Positions 7,548 through 14,913 of a stretch of 33,096 nt of DNA are shown here, one piece after another. Positions within the stretch are counted from its first letter, which is position 1. Each line of letters starts with the position of its first letter. The position numbers and the translations under genes are program-made. This stretch comes from Verrucomicrobiales bacterium. GTDB lineage: Bacteria; Verrucomicrobiota; Verrucomicrobiia; Verrucomicrobiales; DEV007. The stretch lies in the NCBI GenBank assembly GCA_028281705.1, contig JANQJH010000140.1, positions 1-33,096 of the forward strand. Direction: 5' to 3'. The notes below the pieces were generated by a model. That model was not told the origin of the DNA and did no database searches. It saw nothing but the letters and a program-made list of their open reading frames with translations.

Positions 7548-7599
7548 CAAGGCGGAGCAGAGCAACCGCTCACGCAGTGCCTGTCCTCTGACGTTGTGC
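7542..7599 (+). other. attC recombination site
   Basis: GGCTAAC (7542-7548) forms the left end and GTTGTGC (7593-7599) the right end, 58 bases in all, close to the classical 59-base element. GGCTAAC is the perfect complement of GTTAGCC at 5814, the start of the same cassette. Inner arms CAGAG (7558-7562) and CTCTG (7586-7590) can pair. The stop codon of the preceding gene lies in the left end. No following cassette with a matching GCACAAC end could be found, so the array is broken to its right. Confidence 0.8.
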
Positions 7600-7970
7600 G
7601 CCAAGCAAAGCGAGGCGCGTCCTATATGGTGAAAGTCTATATGTGATAAAACCTAGCCAGTAGTCACTATCGAGTCTTACGTGGATGTTAGATAAGTGGT
7701 TAAAAATCGCGGACGGTCACCACGCAACCAAGACCTTGAAGCCCGGGAGCCGCTCCGTCTTGGAGTCAGAACTGGACGGCGGAACAGCACCGACGAAGCG
7801 TAGACAGGGAAGTGAGCAGGCCGCCCGGAGATTCGCACCCTCCCGAAGATTGAGACAGCCCCGTAGATGGGAGATGTGTGAAGCCGACCTTGTAACGTCA
7901 AGGGGAAGGTAGTATTTCATGAAGCGGGAGGGACGCCACCGAGGCATCGTCGAATTGATAGACTAAGATT
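7600..7970 (+). ncRNA. Non-coding stretch, possible group II intron remnant
   Basis: No convincing protein is encoded here. TATATGGTGAAAGTCTATATG around 7625-7644 can fold into a hairpin capped by GGTGAAAGTC, the loop region typical of domain V of bacterial group II introns, with a bulge on the 3' side. The conserved AGC triad at the base of domain V is not seen. The 7700-7940 part (GGGAGCCGCTCC, GACGCCACCGAGGCATCGTC) is structured and non-coding in style, as in intron 5' domains. No reverse transcriptase gene follows. A class of group IIC introns is known to insert at attC sites, so the position next to an attC is suggestive. The call is tentative. Confidence 0.3.
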
Positions 7971-8177
7971 ATGATCGCGAATGAGACAGAACTAGCGGTG
8001 ACGCTCAAGCGGATCGAGCGACTCCAACTCCAGATCGCCGAGATCCGGCGGACAGAGAGGAACCCGCAAAACTACCGAGCGTCCGTGTCTGGTTTTGTGA
8101 GTGAAATCGATCGGCTTCAGCTTGAAGTGCGCGAGTACCTCATCAGTTGTCCCGATCCCGCGACGAGCGTGGCTTAG
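7971..8177 (+). CDS. Short coiled protein resembling the N-terminal helix of XRE-like antitoxins
   Basis: 68 residues. MIANETELAVTLKRIERLQLQIAEI followed by VSGFVSEIDRLQLEVREYL resembles the N-terminal helical segment (MIxNERQY...) of a widespread family of bacterial regulators or antitoxins. In that family the segment precedes a helix-turn-helix domain. Here the chain stops after YLISCPDPATSVA, so the HTH is missing and the gene may be a truncated remnant or a short stand-alone version. It lies in the decayed right part of the island with no clear ribosome binding site. Confidence 0.45.
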   Translation: MIANETELAVTLKRIERLQLQIAEIRRTERNPQNYRASVSGFVSEIDRLQLEVREYLISCPDPATSVA

Positions 8178-8202
8178 TCCGAGTCGCACATGGTTAAGCA
8201 AG

Positions 8203-8262
8203 GTGGAACCGGCGTCCCGCCGGTTAAAAACAGGCGTCCCGCCGGCGAGACGCCTGTTCCAC
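8203..8262. repeat. 60-bp palindromic intergenic repeat
   Basis: GTGGAACCGGCGTC at the left end is the inverted copy, with one mismatch, of GACGCCTGTTCCAC at the right end. The middle carries further copies of GGCGTCCCGCCGG. Elements built on GGAACAGGCGTCTCGCCTGTT-type units are scattered through many verrucomicrobial and planctomycete genomes. No transposase is present, so it is a REP- or MITE-like repeat. Confidence 0.7.
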
Positions 8263-8312
8263 GTTGTCGATAGGCTACCATAGCGACGTGCCAATCGGAC
8301 TAGCCGGTGTGT

Positions 8313-8490
8313 GCCCTCGGCGTGGGGGAATGGCGTGTTGTTCCAGGCCGAGAACGGCCTGGCGGCGTTTCGCCAGATGATAGCAGGACGGAGCGCCCAT
8401 GGCGCCCACGCCCAGGGCGATCACGTCATCGGTTTTCACCGCTACCCTCCACGATCGACTCCGAAAAAGCCCTCGTCAATGGCGCCATTT
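8313..8490 (-). pseudogene. Broken duplicate of the sarcosine oxidase gene start
   Basis: This stretch matches 271-443 closely along its whole length, including the start region of the oxidase gene and the bases before it (ACGATCGACTCCGAA in both). Read on the minus strand it would give KTDDVIALGVGAMGAPSCYHLA, but the ATG is changed to GTG (GTGAAAACC). An extra A in GGGGGAATGG shifts the frame about 40 codons in, and the match then stops. It is a fragment left beside the island, not a working gene. Confidence 0.7.
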
Positions 8491-8513
8491 GCTGTTCAAT
8501 ATTCAATAGGCCC

Positions 8514-9392
8514 ATGAACCGACGCCAATTCCTTGGAACCTCTCTTGCGGGGACCGTTTTCGCCTCTCAGCCTCAGACATTGCTGGCCCTGGCGAAGGAC
8601 AATGTCTATCGCAAACACATCGGCCTCCAACTCTACACCTTGCGCAATGAAATTGCTAAGGACACGGCCGGGACGATCAAGGCGGTAGTCGCCGCCGGGT
8701 ATCAACAGGGTGAGATGTACGGCTTTCCCAAGAGTGATGCCATGATTGCGGCGGCGAGGGATTTGGGGTTGGCGCTGAATTCTTCGCATTTTGAATGGGA
8801 TTCCGTGGTCAATCCCAAGGATGCCGGGATGTCGGATTTCATGAAGATTCTGGACAAGGCGAAGGAGGTCGGCCTGACGCACCTGGTCATTCCCTACCTT
8901 CAGGAGGGCAACCGCAAGACCTTGGACGATTACAAGAAGGTAGCGGAGAATTGCAACAAGGCGGCTGTGAAGGCCAAGGCTGCCGGGATTCAGTTAGCCT
9001 ATCACAACCACGCCTTTGAATTTCAGCCCTTGGAGGGCGAGAAATGTGGGTTCGATGTCATGATCGAGCATTTCGTTCCGGAGATGAAGTTCGAGGTCGA
9101 TTGTTTCTGGGTCAAGGTCGGGGGCAAGGATCCGGCGGCGACGATCAAGAGCCTCAAGGGACGCGTTTCCCAACTCCACCTCAAGGATCTGAAGAAGGGC
9201 ATGGAGCTACCGAACTTCGGCAGTGTGCCCAACGACGCGTTCCAGGAACTGGGCGACGGGATCATTCCGACCGAGCCTCTGCTGGCTGCGGCTAAAGATG
9301 CTGGGGTGGCGCACTGCCATGTGGAGCAAGATCAGTCTCCGAATCCTCTGGAGAGCATCCGGCAGAGCATGGCCTATTTGAAGGGGCTCTGA
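8514..9392 (+). CDS. Tat-exported sugar phosphate isomerase/epimerase-like TIM-barrel protein
   Basis: 292 residues from ATG 8514; codons upstream of it overlap the broken oxidase copy and are not part of the protein. The N terminus MNRRQFLGTSLAGTVFA is a twin-arginine signal. The body fits the xylose isomerase-like TIM barrel (AP endonuclease 2 family): HIGLQLYTLRNEIAKD at the first strand, YHNHAFEF, FEVDCFWVKVGG, VSQLHLKD and HCHVEQDQ give the usual His, Asp and Glu metal ligands. Secreted members are very common in Verrucomicrobiota and Planctomycetes, where they probably act on sugars or inositol-like compounds in the periplasm. The substrate is unknown. It converges on the lipid operon, whose last gene ends 22 bases away. 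Confidence 0.85.
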   Translation: MNRRQFLGTSLAGTVFASQPQTLLALAKDNVYRKHIGLQLYTLRNEIAKDTAGTIKAVVAAGYQQGEMYGFPKSDAMIAAARDLGLALNSSHFEWDSVVNPKDAGMSDFMKILDKAKEVGLTHLVIPYLQEGNRKTLDDYKKVAENCNKAAVKAKAAGIQLAYHNHAFEFQPLEGEKCGFDVMIEHFVPEMKFEVDCFWVKVGGKDPAATIKSLKGRVSQLHLKDLKKGMELPNFGSVPNDAFQELGDGIIPTEPLLAAAKDAGVAHCHVEQDQSPNPLESIRQSMAYLKGL

Positions 9393-9413
9393 AGACGTTT
9401 TTGGTCGGTCCAA

Positions 9414-10448
9414 TTAGCGGGTAAAGAGGTAGTGGGAGACGCCCCATTCCTCGCCCTCGCGGTAACCCCAGAGTTCGGCACAGGCCATGAAGAAGATGCG
9501 CCAGTAATGCCACCATTGTTTGCTCTTGGCGGCGCCGTAGGTGTCCACAAAGAGGCGCATGATCTCCGTCCGATGGCGGGTCATGTTCGCCAGCCAGGCG
9601 TTGGCCGTGCGTTCGTAGTGGCGACCGTTGATCTTCCATTGCTCGATCATTGCCAGGTCGTCCTGGAAGTGGCTTAGGAGATCGTGGGACGGCATTTGAC
9701 CGCCGGTGAAAAAGTACTTTGCCATCCAGTCGTCATCGCTTTCGCATTCATAGTGATAGGCGGCGGTTCGGTGGGTGAAGATGTGGACGAGGAGAAGGCC
9801 GCCCGGTTTCAGCCAGGTGGCGATGCGACGCAGGAGTTCGGCATAGTTCTTCATGTGCTCGAACATTTCGACCGAGACCACGCGATCAAACACGGCGGCG
9901 CCTTCACCGGCGTAATGGACCATGTTGGCGGTGCGCACGGTGAGGTTGCGGAATCCGCGCTCGGCGGCTTGGGCGTCGATGTGGGCCTTTTGGCTGGCGG
10001 AATTGGAGACGGCGGTGATCCGGGCGTTGGGATAGTGTTCCGCCATCCAGAGCGAGAGCGATCCCCAGCCGCAGCCGAGTTCGAGAATGGACTGTCCATC
10101 TGTCAGGCGGGCGCGCTCACAAGTGAGCCGGAGCATGTTTTCTTCGGCACGGGCGAGGGAATCGCGGGGGGATTCGAAATACGCAGAGCTGTATTTCAGG
10201 CGCGGGCCGAGCGCATGGCGGTAGAAGGCGGCGGGGACTTCGTAGTGCTGGGTGTTGGCCGCCTCGGTCTCGATGGCGATGGGGCTGTTCTTCAGTTCGG
10301 CGACGTGGGCGGCGATGGCGGCTCGTTGCTCTGCTTCAGAGGGCTTTACGTGGGTGCGAAGCGTTTCTGCCAGGCGACGGCGGATGCCATGCCGGATGAG
10401 GGCATCGGGAAAGATGCCGTGGGCGAGGATTTGGTTGACGAGGCTCAT
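9414..10448 (-). CDS. Cfa-like SAM-dependent methyltransferase (second copy)
   Basis: 344 residues from ATG 10448, the start that overlaps the previous stop. The SAM motif ILELGCGWGSLSLW sits near residue 130. It belongs to the cyclopropane fatty acid synthase superfamily and resembles the coclaurine N-methyltransferase-like branch. In E. coli Cfa the carbonate site uses Cys139, Glu239, His266 and Tyr317. Here the Cys position reads LKYSSAYF (Ser), the Glu-His pair is kept (VSVEMFEHM), the His is kept (LLVHIF) and the Tyr is kept (GRHYERTANAW). It is the last gene of the seven-gene operon. It probably methylates an unsaturated acyl chain or another lipid; true cyclopropanation is uncertain. 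Confidence 0.8.
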   Translation of the reverse strand: MSLVNQILAHGIFPDALIRHGIRRRLAETLRTHVKPSEAEQRAAIAAHVAELKNSPIAIETEAANTQHYEVPAAFYRHALGPRLKYSSAYFESPRDSLARAEENMLRLTCERARLTDGQSILELGCGWGSLSLWMAEHYPNARITAVSNSASQKAHIDAQAAERGFRNLTVRTANMVHYAGEGAAVFDRVVSVEMFEHMKNYAELLRRIATWLKPGGLLLVHIFTHRTAAYHYECESDDDWMAKYFFTGGQMPSHDLLSHFQDDLAMIEQWKINGRHYERTANAWLANMTRHRTEIMRLFVDTYGAAKSKQWWHYWRIFFMACAELWGYREGEEWGVSHYLFTR

Positions 10449-11236
10449 GCTTTTTTCAAGGGAGGTCGTGGGATGAATGCACTGGTGGAGTTCTGATAGT
10501 CCCGGTAGGCATCGCCCCGTTTTTCGAGGGCGAGTTCCTCGGTGAGTGGGATGCCGGTGACACGGAGGAGGAAGTAGAGCATTGCTAGGGGAGCGACGAT
10601 GGTGGTCCAGCCCCAGGGCATGGGGAGCGCCATGAGAAATAGTCCCCACCAGAGAATGGACTGGAAGAAGTAGTTGGGATGGCGGGAGTAGCGCCAGAGG
10701 CCGGACCGGCAAACGGTTAGGCGGTCCGAGGAGTTCCTCTTAAATCGGTTCAGTTGAGCATCGGCGATGCCTTCGCCCAGGAGAGCCATGAGCCAAATGG
10801 TGAAGCCCGCTATCTCCAAGGGATGAAAGGCCGTGGTGCTGTTGCCCGAGACGAGATGAACGGGCAGCATGAGGAGCCAGACAAGGAGCCCCTGGGCGAG
10901 GAAGAAGATGAGAAAGGCGCGTTCCGGGTGTTGCTCCCAACGCTTCTGCAGCACGCCATAGCGGGGATCGACGGCGGGGTGGTGGGCCTTCACGCGAATC
11001 CAGAGATGGATGCCGAGGCGCAGGCTCCAGAGACAGATGAGACAGGCGATGGCAAGGCGGCGCGGTCCCCAGCCTGAACCGAGGGCGGCGAGCGTGATGG
11101 CCGCCGGGGTGAAGGCAAGGGACCAGGTGACGTCGACGATGCTGTAGTTCCGGATCCGCCTGGCCAGCCACCAGGTGAAGAGGAAGAGCGCGGCCAGCTG
11201 CGCGGCCGTGAGCAGGAGAATGATGGGAGAACTCAT
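10445..11236 (-). CDS. DUF1295 membrane protein (steroid 5-alpha-reductase fold)
   Basis: 263 residues with about seven hydrophobic segments. The C-terminal half carries the DUF1295 signature: FKRNSSDRLTVCRSGLWRYSRHPNYFFQSILWWGLFL (about 165-200), then LTEELALEKRGDAYRDYQNSTSAFIPRPP. The RHPNYF and Y-x-x-Y/F motifs are shared with 3-oxo-5-alpha-steroid 4-dehydrogenases and isoprenylcysteine methyltransferases. DUF1295 genes often sit beside Cfa-like and DUF1365 genes, so a reductive step on a membrane lipid is likely. It overlaps both neighbours by 4 bp. Confidence 0.85.
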   Translation of the reverse strand: MSSPIILLLTAAQLAALFLFTWWLARRIRNYSIVDVTWSLAFTPAAITLAALGSGWGPRRLAIACLICLWSLRLGIHLWIRVKAHHPAVDPRYGVLQKRWEQHPERAFLIFFLAQGLLVWLLMLPVHLVSGNSTTAFHPLEIAGFTIWLMALLGEGIADAQLNRFKRNSSDRLTVCRSGLWRYSRHPNYFFQSILWWGLFLMALPMPWGWTTIVAPLAMLYFLLRVTGIPLTEELALEKRGDAYRDYQNSTSAFIPRPPLKKA

Positions 11237-11598
11237 GGGCTCGTGGCGGCGGCGCTAGCGGATTCTCCGGGGCGGAGAAGAATCTCCCGGGCGTTGGCGG
11301 ATCGGGGAAGTTTGAAGAGTAAAATGAGCATGTAGGTGGCCATGGCGATGTTGCCAAACAAGAGGATGGCGATGAGCCATGCGGTTCGCGGCATGGCGGA
11401 AGCTTCGCGATAGAAGAGCCACAGGTAAAAGGTGAGGAAACCCCAGTAGGCATCGAAGAGGCAGGCGATGAACCAGGGGTGGCCGCCCACCTCGCCGGGG
11501 ATCTCCCAGAGAGCCGTATGATTGCCGGCCCACCAGGTGACCGCGATCATGGAGAGCAGGACGATGATAAAGAAGAGTCGTAATGTGATGATCATCAC
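11233..11598 (-). CDS. Small integral membrane protein, DUF1475-like
   Basis: 121 residues with three hydrophobic helices (about 5-23, 45-62 and 73-93). WEIPGEVGGHPWFIACLFDAYWGFLTFYLWLFYRE between helices one and two is the pattern I associate with DUF1475, a family found in bacteria and plants. Its position between the Cfa-like and DUF1295 genes, with 4-bp overlaps on both sides, marks it as part of the lipid system. It may scaffold or supply the membrane enzymes; no catalytic residues can be named. Confidence 0.75.
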   Translation of the reverse strand: MMIITLRLFFIIVLLSMIAVTWWAGNHTALWEIPGEVGGHPWFIACLFDAYWGFLTFYLWLFYREASAMPRTAWLIAILLFGNIAMATYMLILLFKLPRSANAREILLRPGESASAAATSP

Positions 11599-12851
11599 GA
11601 GTCATCCTCCCTCCCGAGCGACGTGTTGCAGGGCCGCGTGTAGACTGCCTGGACGACACTGATGTTGCGGGTGGCAAAGGCGGCTTCGCAGTACTTGAGG
11701 TAGTAGTTCCACTTGCGGATGAACCGCTCGGAGAACCCGAGTTCGCGCACGGCGTCGAGCTGGGCATTGAACTGGCGATGCCATTGGTGAAGCGTGCGCG
11801 CATAGCTCGCTCCGAGATCTTCGAGGCCGTGGAGGAAGAGGTCGCCCGTGCGTTGCAGCACCTCGCTCATGCGGCCCACGCTGAGGAGGAGGGAACCGGG
11901 AAAGATGTGTTTTTGAATGAAATCCGTGCCCCGTTTGAGGCCGGCATAGTCGCCATCCGGCACGGTGATCATCTGCACGGCGAGAAGTCCGTTAGGCTGG
12001 AGAACTTCATGGCACTTGGCGGCCCACGTTCGATGGTACTTGTCGCCCACGGCTTCGAGCATCTCGATCGAGGCGATCTTGTCGAAGCGGCCACGAACGT
12101 CGCGGTAGTCCTGGAGCCGAAGATCGATCTTGTCTTCCAGCCCGGCCTGGCGAACGTGGCGTCGGGCCTCTTCCAGTTGTGCCGGGGAAATGGTGATCCC
12201 GGTGATGCGGCATCCATAACGGCTGGCGGCATAACAACTGAAGCCGCCCCAGCCACAACCGATTTCTAGGACGTGATCGCTTTCCGTCAGTCTCAGTTTG
12301 GAACAGAGGGCCTCGTACTTGGCGAGCTGCGCTTCCTCCAGGGATTGCCCGGGAGCGGTGAAGCGCGCCGAAGAGTAGGTCATTGTGGGGTCGAGCCAGA
12401 GCTTGTAGAAGGCGTTCCCGAGGTCGTAGTGCTCCTCGATGTTGCGGCGGCTCGTCCGCTTGCTGTTGTCACGCCGGAGATGCCCGAGGCGATCGAGGAA
12501 ACGTTGCAGACCGAGAAGGCGAAACCGCTGGGAGGAGCCTTGGAGTTTGGCGTCGGCGTGCAGGTTGAGGATGAACCAGGCGATGACCGCTTTGATGTCA
12601 TTCGTGTCCCAATCGCCGTCCATGTAGGCCTCGGCGAGGCCGACGCCGCCACCCAGGGCGCACTTGCGGAAGAACGATTCATGGCGCACAAAGATGGCAG
12701 CCGTGACGCCGTTGTTAGGGTCTCCGAGAGAGATCGTTTCCCCATGGGGAAGATGGAAGCGGAGGCAGCCGCCACTGGAGAATGTGCGCAATCGCCGGAG
12801 GACGAGTTTGCGAAAGATGCCGGCTTTAGGTTCTTGGATGCGGGCGTTCAT
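11595..12851 (-). CDS. Cyclopropane-fatty-acyl-phospholipid synthase-like methyltransferase
   Basis: 418 residues from ATG 12851, which overlaps the DUF1365 stop. It has the full Cfa layout: N-terminal lipid-binding part, HYDLGNAFYKLWLDPTMTYSSA, SAM motif VLEIGCGWGGFSCYAA, LQDYRDVRGRFDKIASIEMLEAVG, and C-terminal WNYYLKYCEAAFATRNI. Compared with E. coli Cfa, several carbonate-site residues differ: Cys139 is Ser (MTYSSA), His after Glu239 is Ala (MLEAVG), and His266 is Gln (LAVQMITV). Tyr317 is kept (GASYARTL). Such changes are known in relatives that methylate an acyl double bond without closing a ring, so a methyl-branched or furan-precursor product fits better than a cyclopropane. Substrates are inferred, not shown. 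Confidence 0.85.
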   Translation of the reverse strand: MNARIQEPKAGIFRKLVLRRLRTFSSGGCLRFHLPHGETISLGDPNNGVTAAIFVRHESFFRKCALGGGVGLAEAYMDGDWDTNDIKAVIAWFILNLHADAKLQGSSQRFRLLGLQRFLDRLGHLRRDNSKRTSRRNIEEHYDLGNAFYKLWLDPTMTYSSARFTAPGQSLEEAQLAKYEALCSKLRLTESDHVLEIGCGWGGFSCYAASRYGCRITGITISPAQLEEARRHVRQAGLEDKIDLRLQDYRDVRGRFDKIASIEMLEAVGDKYHRTWAAKCHEVLQPNGLLAVQMITVPDGDYAGLKRGTDFIQKHIFPGSLLLSVGRMSEVLQRTGDLFLHGLEDLGASYARTLHQWHRQFNAQLDAVRELGFSERFIRKWNYYLKYCEAAFATRNISVVQAVYTRPCNTSLGREDDS

Positions 12852-13645
12852 GGCTTGTGGCGGTCTGCTAGGGACGCGTGGGGATGGAAGAGGTCGCGCT
12901 GTTGCTCGGGATGAGCGGCTTTGCGAAAGACGGGGAGGCGCTTGAGCCAGAGGCAAAAGGCTTGATAGTGGATCTTGAGAATGACCTGGAGCGTGAGCGC
13001 CGGATAGCGTATGGCGTACCACAGGAGTCGCGCGTTTGTCAGGGGCTCCCGCGACCCCCGGATCCAACTGACGAGGGTGGTCTCGCCGTTTTCGATATCG
13101 TCGATGTGGATCTCGATTTTCTCGTCCGGCACTTTGAGCCGGAAATCGAAGTGGGTCTCGAGACTGGAGAAGGGCGAGACGTAGAAATACTTCGGCACGG
13201 TGGCCCGAAAGGTGCCCTCCTGGATTGACGGCTTGATGAGCCAGGGTTTCATCTCGCGAAAAGTGTTGCTGACTTCGGCCACGGCGTGCTGAGGCTGGCC
13301 ATCGGGCTCCGAGATGAAGTAGAAGCAGACGGGGTTGAAGAAGTATCCCAGGATGCGAGGAAGGGTGATGAGGCGAATGCGGGAGCCGGCTGCCAGGGTC
13401 ACGCCCTGTTGGCCTAACCAGGCCTCGAGGTTGCTCCGGAGGTCCGGTTTTCCCAGATCGAGATGATCGCGGTCACGAAAGGTGAAGAGATTCCACCGGT
13501 TGTGGCTGAGAAGAATGAGGCGCTTTGTCAGAGTGGGGACCTCGCCGAGATCGAGGTCGAGGAAAAACATGCGATAGCGGAAGGCGTGGCGCTTGGGGGA
13601 GAGCCGCTGGTGGTAAACCTCGCATTGATAGAGCCCTGAGTTCAT
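12848..13645 (-). CDS. DUF1365 family protein
   Basis: 265 residues. The family signature is clear: SGLYQCEVYHQRLSPKRHAFRYRMFFLDLDL at the start, RILGYFFNPVCFYFI near 110, AEVSNTFREM near 143, VPKYFYVSPF near 170 and a C-terminal LKIHYQAFCLWLKRLPVF. DUF1365 proteins are encoded beside amine-oxidase-like flavoproteins and Cfa-like enzymes in many bacteria. In proteobacteria they belong to light- or singlet-oxygen-induced regulons (LitR or the ChrR-sigmaE pair). The biochemical role is unknown. Overlaps of 4 bp on both sides imply translational coupling with the partners. Confidence 0.9.
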   Translation of the reverse strand: MNSGLYQCEVYHQRLSPKRHAFRYRMFFLDLDLGEVPTLTKRLILLSHNRWNLFTFRDRDHLDLGKPDLRSNLEAWLGQQGVTLAAGSRIRLITLPRILGYFFNPVCFYFISEPDGQPQHAVAEVSNTFREMKPWLIKPSIQEGTFRATVPKYFYVSPFSSLETHFDFRLKVPDEKIEIHIDDIENGETTLVSWIRGSREPLTNARLLWYAIRYPALTLQVILKIHYQAFCLWLKRLPVFRKAAHPEQQRDLFHPHASLADRHKP

Positions 13646-14913
13646 GCGCGCGCCTCCTCGATCCAGGGGTCTCTCCCCATCAGCGTGGCGGCGAGGTCGA
13701 CTGCCGATCGGAAGGCGTCTTCGTGAAACCCGTAGCCGAAGTAGCTGCCGCAGAAGAAGGTGGCGCCCCGGGGATCGTTCAGCCCCGGCAGTTGCTCCTG
13801 GGCCTCGATGGCCTGGAGGCTGAACTGGGGATGTTCGTAGGTGAGGGCGCGCTTGCTGGCGGCTTCCCCGGAGAGGAGATCACCGGCATTGAGGGAAACG
13901 AAGTAGTTCTCCACGGTCGAGACGCCCTGGAGAGAATTCATCCAGTAGTGGATGCTGTTGCCGTGGGCATCGGAACGATGGTTCCAGGATGCCCAGCAGC
14001 GCCGCGTACGCGGCATGACACTGGAGGCGCTATGGGCTTGAACGTCGTTCGATTGATAAGTGAAGGGGGCGAGAAGCGCCCGTTGCTGGGGCGAGGGAGG
14101 ATCGAGCAGTCTCAGCGCCTGGTCGGCGTGGGTGGCGAAGATCACTTTGTCGAAGCGCTCAATGCCGCCTTGGCTGTGGATCTCGACGCCGTTGTCTTCG
14201 AGCACCCGGACACGGTTTACCGGGGTGCTGGTCCGAATGCGATCGCGGAAGGGTTTGATCAATCGCTTCACGTACTCCCGGGATCCGCCGTCGACCGTTC
14301 GCCAGGGGTGCTGGGTGTGGAGTCCGAGGAATCCGTGATTGTGCCAGAATCGCAGCAGGGTCAACGCGGGGAACGCTAACATCTTCTCAGGTGGGGATGA
14401 CCACACGGCGGAACTCATGGGAATGAGGTAGCGGTTGAGAAAGTCGCGTCCGTAACCGCGGGCATGGACGTATTCCTCGAGCGTCATTCCGGACCATGAC
14501 GCTTCTTCCAGGGCGGCGACGGCTTCCTTGTTGAAGCGATGGAGTTGCCTGAGGAATCTCCAGTGACGCAGGCTCCACAGATTGCGGCGTTGGGCGAAGA
14601 GGGTGTTGAGACTCGTGCCTTTCCATTCCGTTCCCGACGTGCCGTGGTGGACGCTGAACGACATCGTGGTCGGCTTCGTGGGTACGTCGAGTTCCTTGAA
14701 GAGCCGAGTGAGCAGCGGGTAGGTCACCTCGTTGTAGACCATGAAACCCGTGTCGAAGGTAACTTCGTTGCCATCCTCGTCGAGTGAGATGGTATGGCTG
14801 TGGCCGCCAATGCGATCGTCCGCCTCGAAGATGGTCAGGTCGTGGCCGGCGTGGAGAAAATGGGCGCTGCCGAGTCCGGCGATTCCGCTTCCGATGATCG
14901 CAATCTTGTTCAC
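13642..14913 (-). CDS. NAD(P)/FAD-dependent amine-oxidase-like protein (COG2907 type)
   Basis: 423 residues from GTG 14913, chosen because it places NKIAIIGSGIAGLGSAHFL directly at the N terminus and overlaps the desaturase stop (GTGA). Longer starts add residues that precede the Rossmann fold and lie inside the desaturase gene. The FAD motif is G8-x-G10-x-x-G13 with Glu30 at the end of strand 2, then ADDRIGGHSHTI. The C terminus has ATFFCGSYFGYGFHEDAFRSA, the second FAD-contacting block. This family accompanies DUF1365 and Cfa-like genes and is thought to oxidise or desaturate modified acyl chains. The exact reaction here is inferred from context. Confidence 0.85.
   Translation of the reverse strand: MNKIAIIGSGIAGLGSAHFLHAGHDLTIFEADDRIGGHSHTISLDEDGNEVTFDTGFMVYNEVTYPLLTRLFKELDVPTKPTTMSFSVHHGTSGTEWKGTSLNTLFAQRRNLWSLRHWRFLRQLHRFNKEAVAALEEASWSGMTLEEYVHARGYGRDFLNRYLIPMSSAVWSSPPEKMLAFPALTLLRFWHNHGFLGLHTQHPWRTVDGGSREYVKRLIKPFRDRIRTSTPVNRVRVLEDNGVEIHSQGGIERFDKVIFATHADQALRLLDPPSPQQRALLAPFTYQSNDVQAHSASSVMPRTRRCWASWNHRSDAHGNSIHYWMNSLQGVSTVENYFVSLNAGDLLSGEAASKRALTYEHPQFSLQAIEAQEQLPGLNDPRGATFFCGSYFGYGFHEDAFRSAVDLAATLMGRDPWIEEARA

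Noticed and set aside
7685-7947. Overlapping short open frames on both strands after the last attC
   Set aside because: Arg- and Pro-rich translations without any family resemblance; the sequence looks like structured non-coding RNA or decayed DNA.
8307-8513. In-frame N-terminal extension of the TIM-barrel gene
   Set aside because: The extension is encoded by the antisense of the broken oxidase copy, while the ATG at 8514 begins a textbook Tat signal.
10448-10712. N-terminal extension of the last lipid-operon methyltransferase
   Set aside because: It lies wholly inside the DUF1295 gene in another frame; the ATG at 10448 overlaps the DUF1295 stop by 4 bp like all other junctions of the operon.
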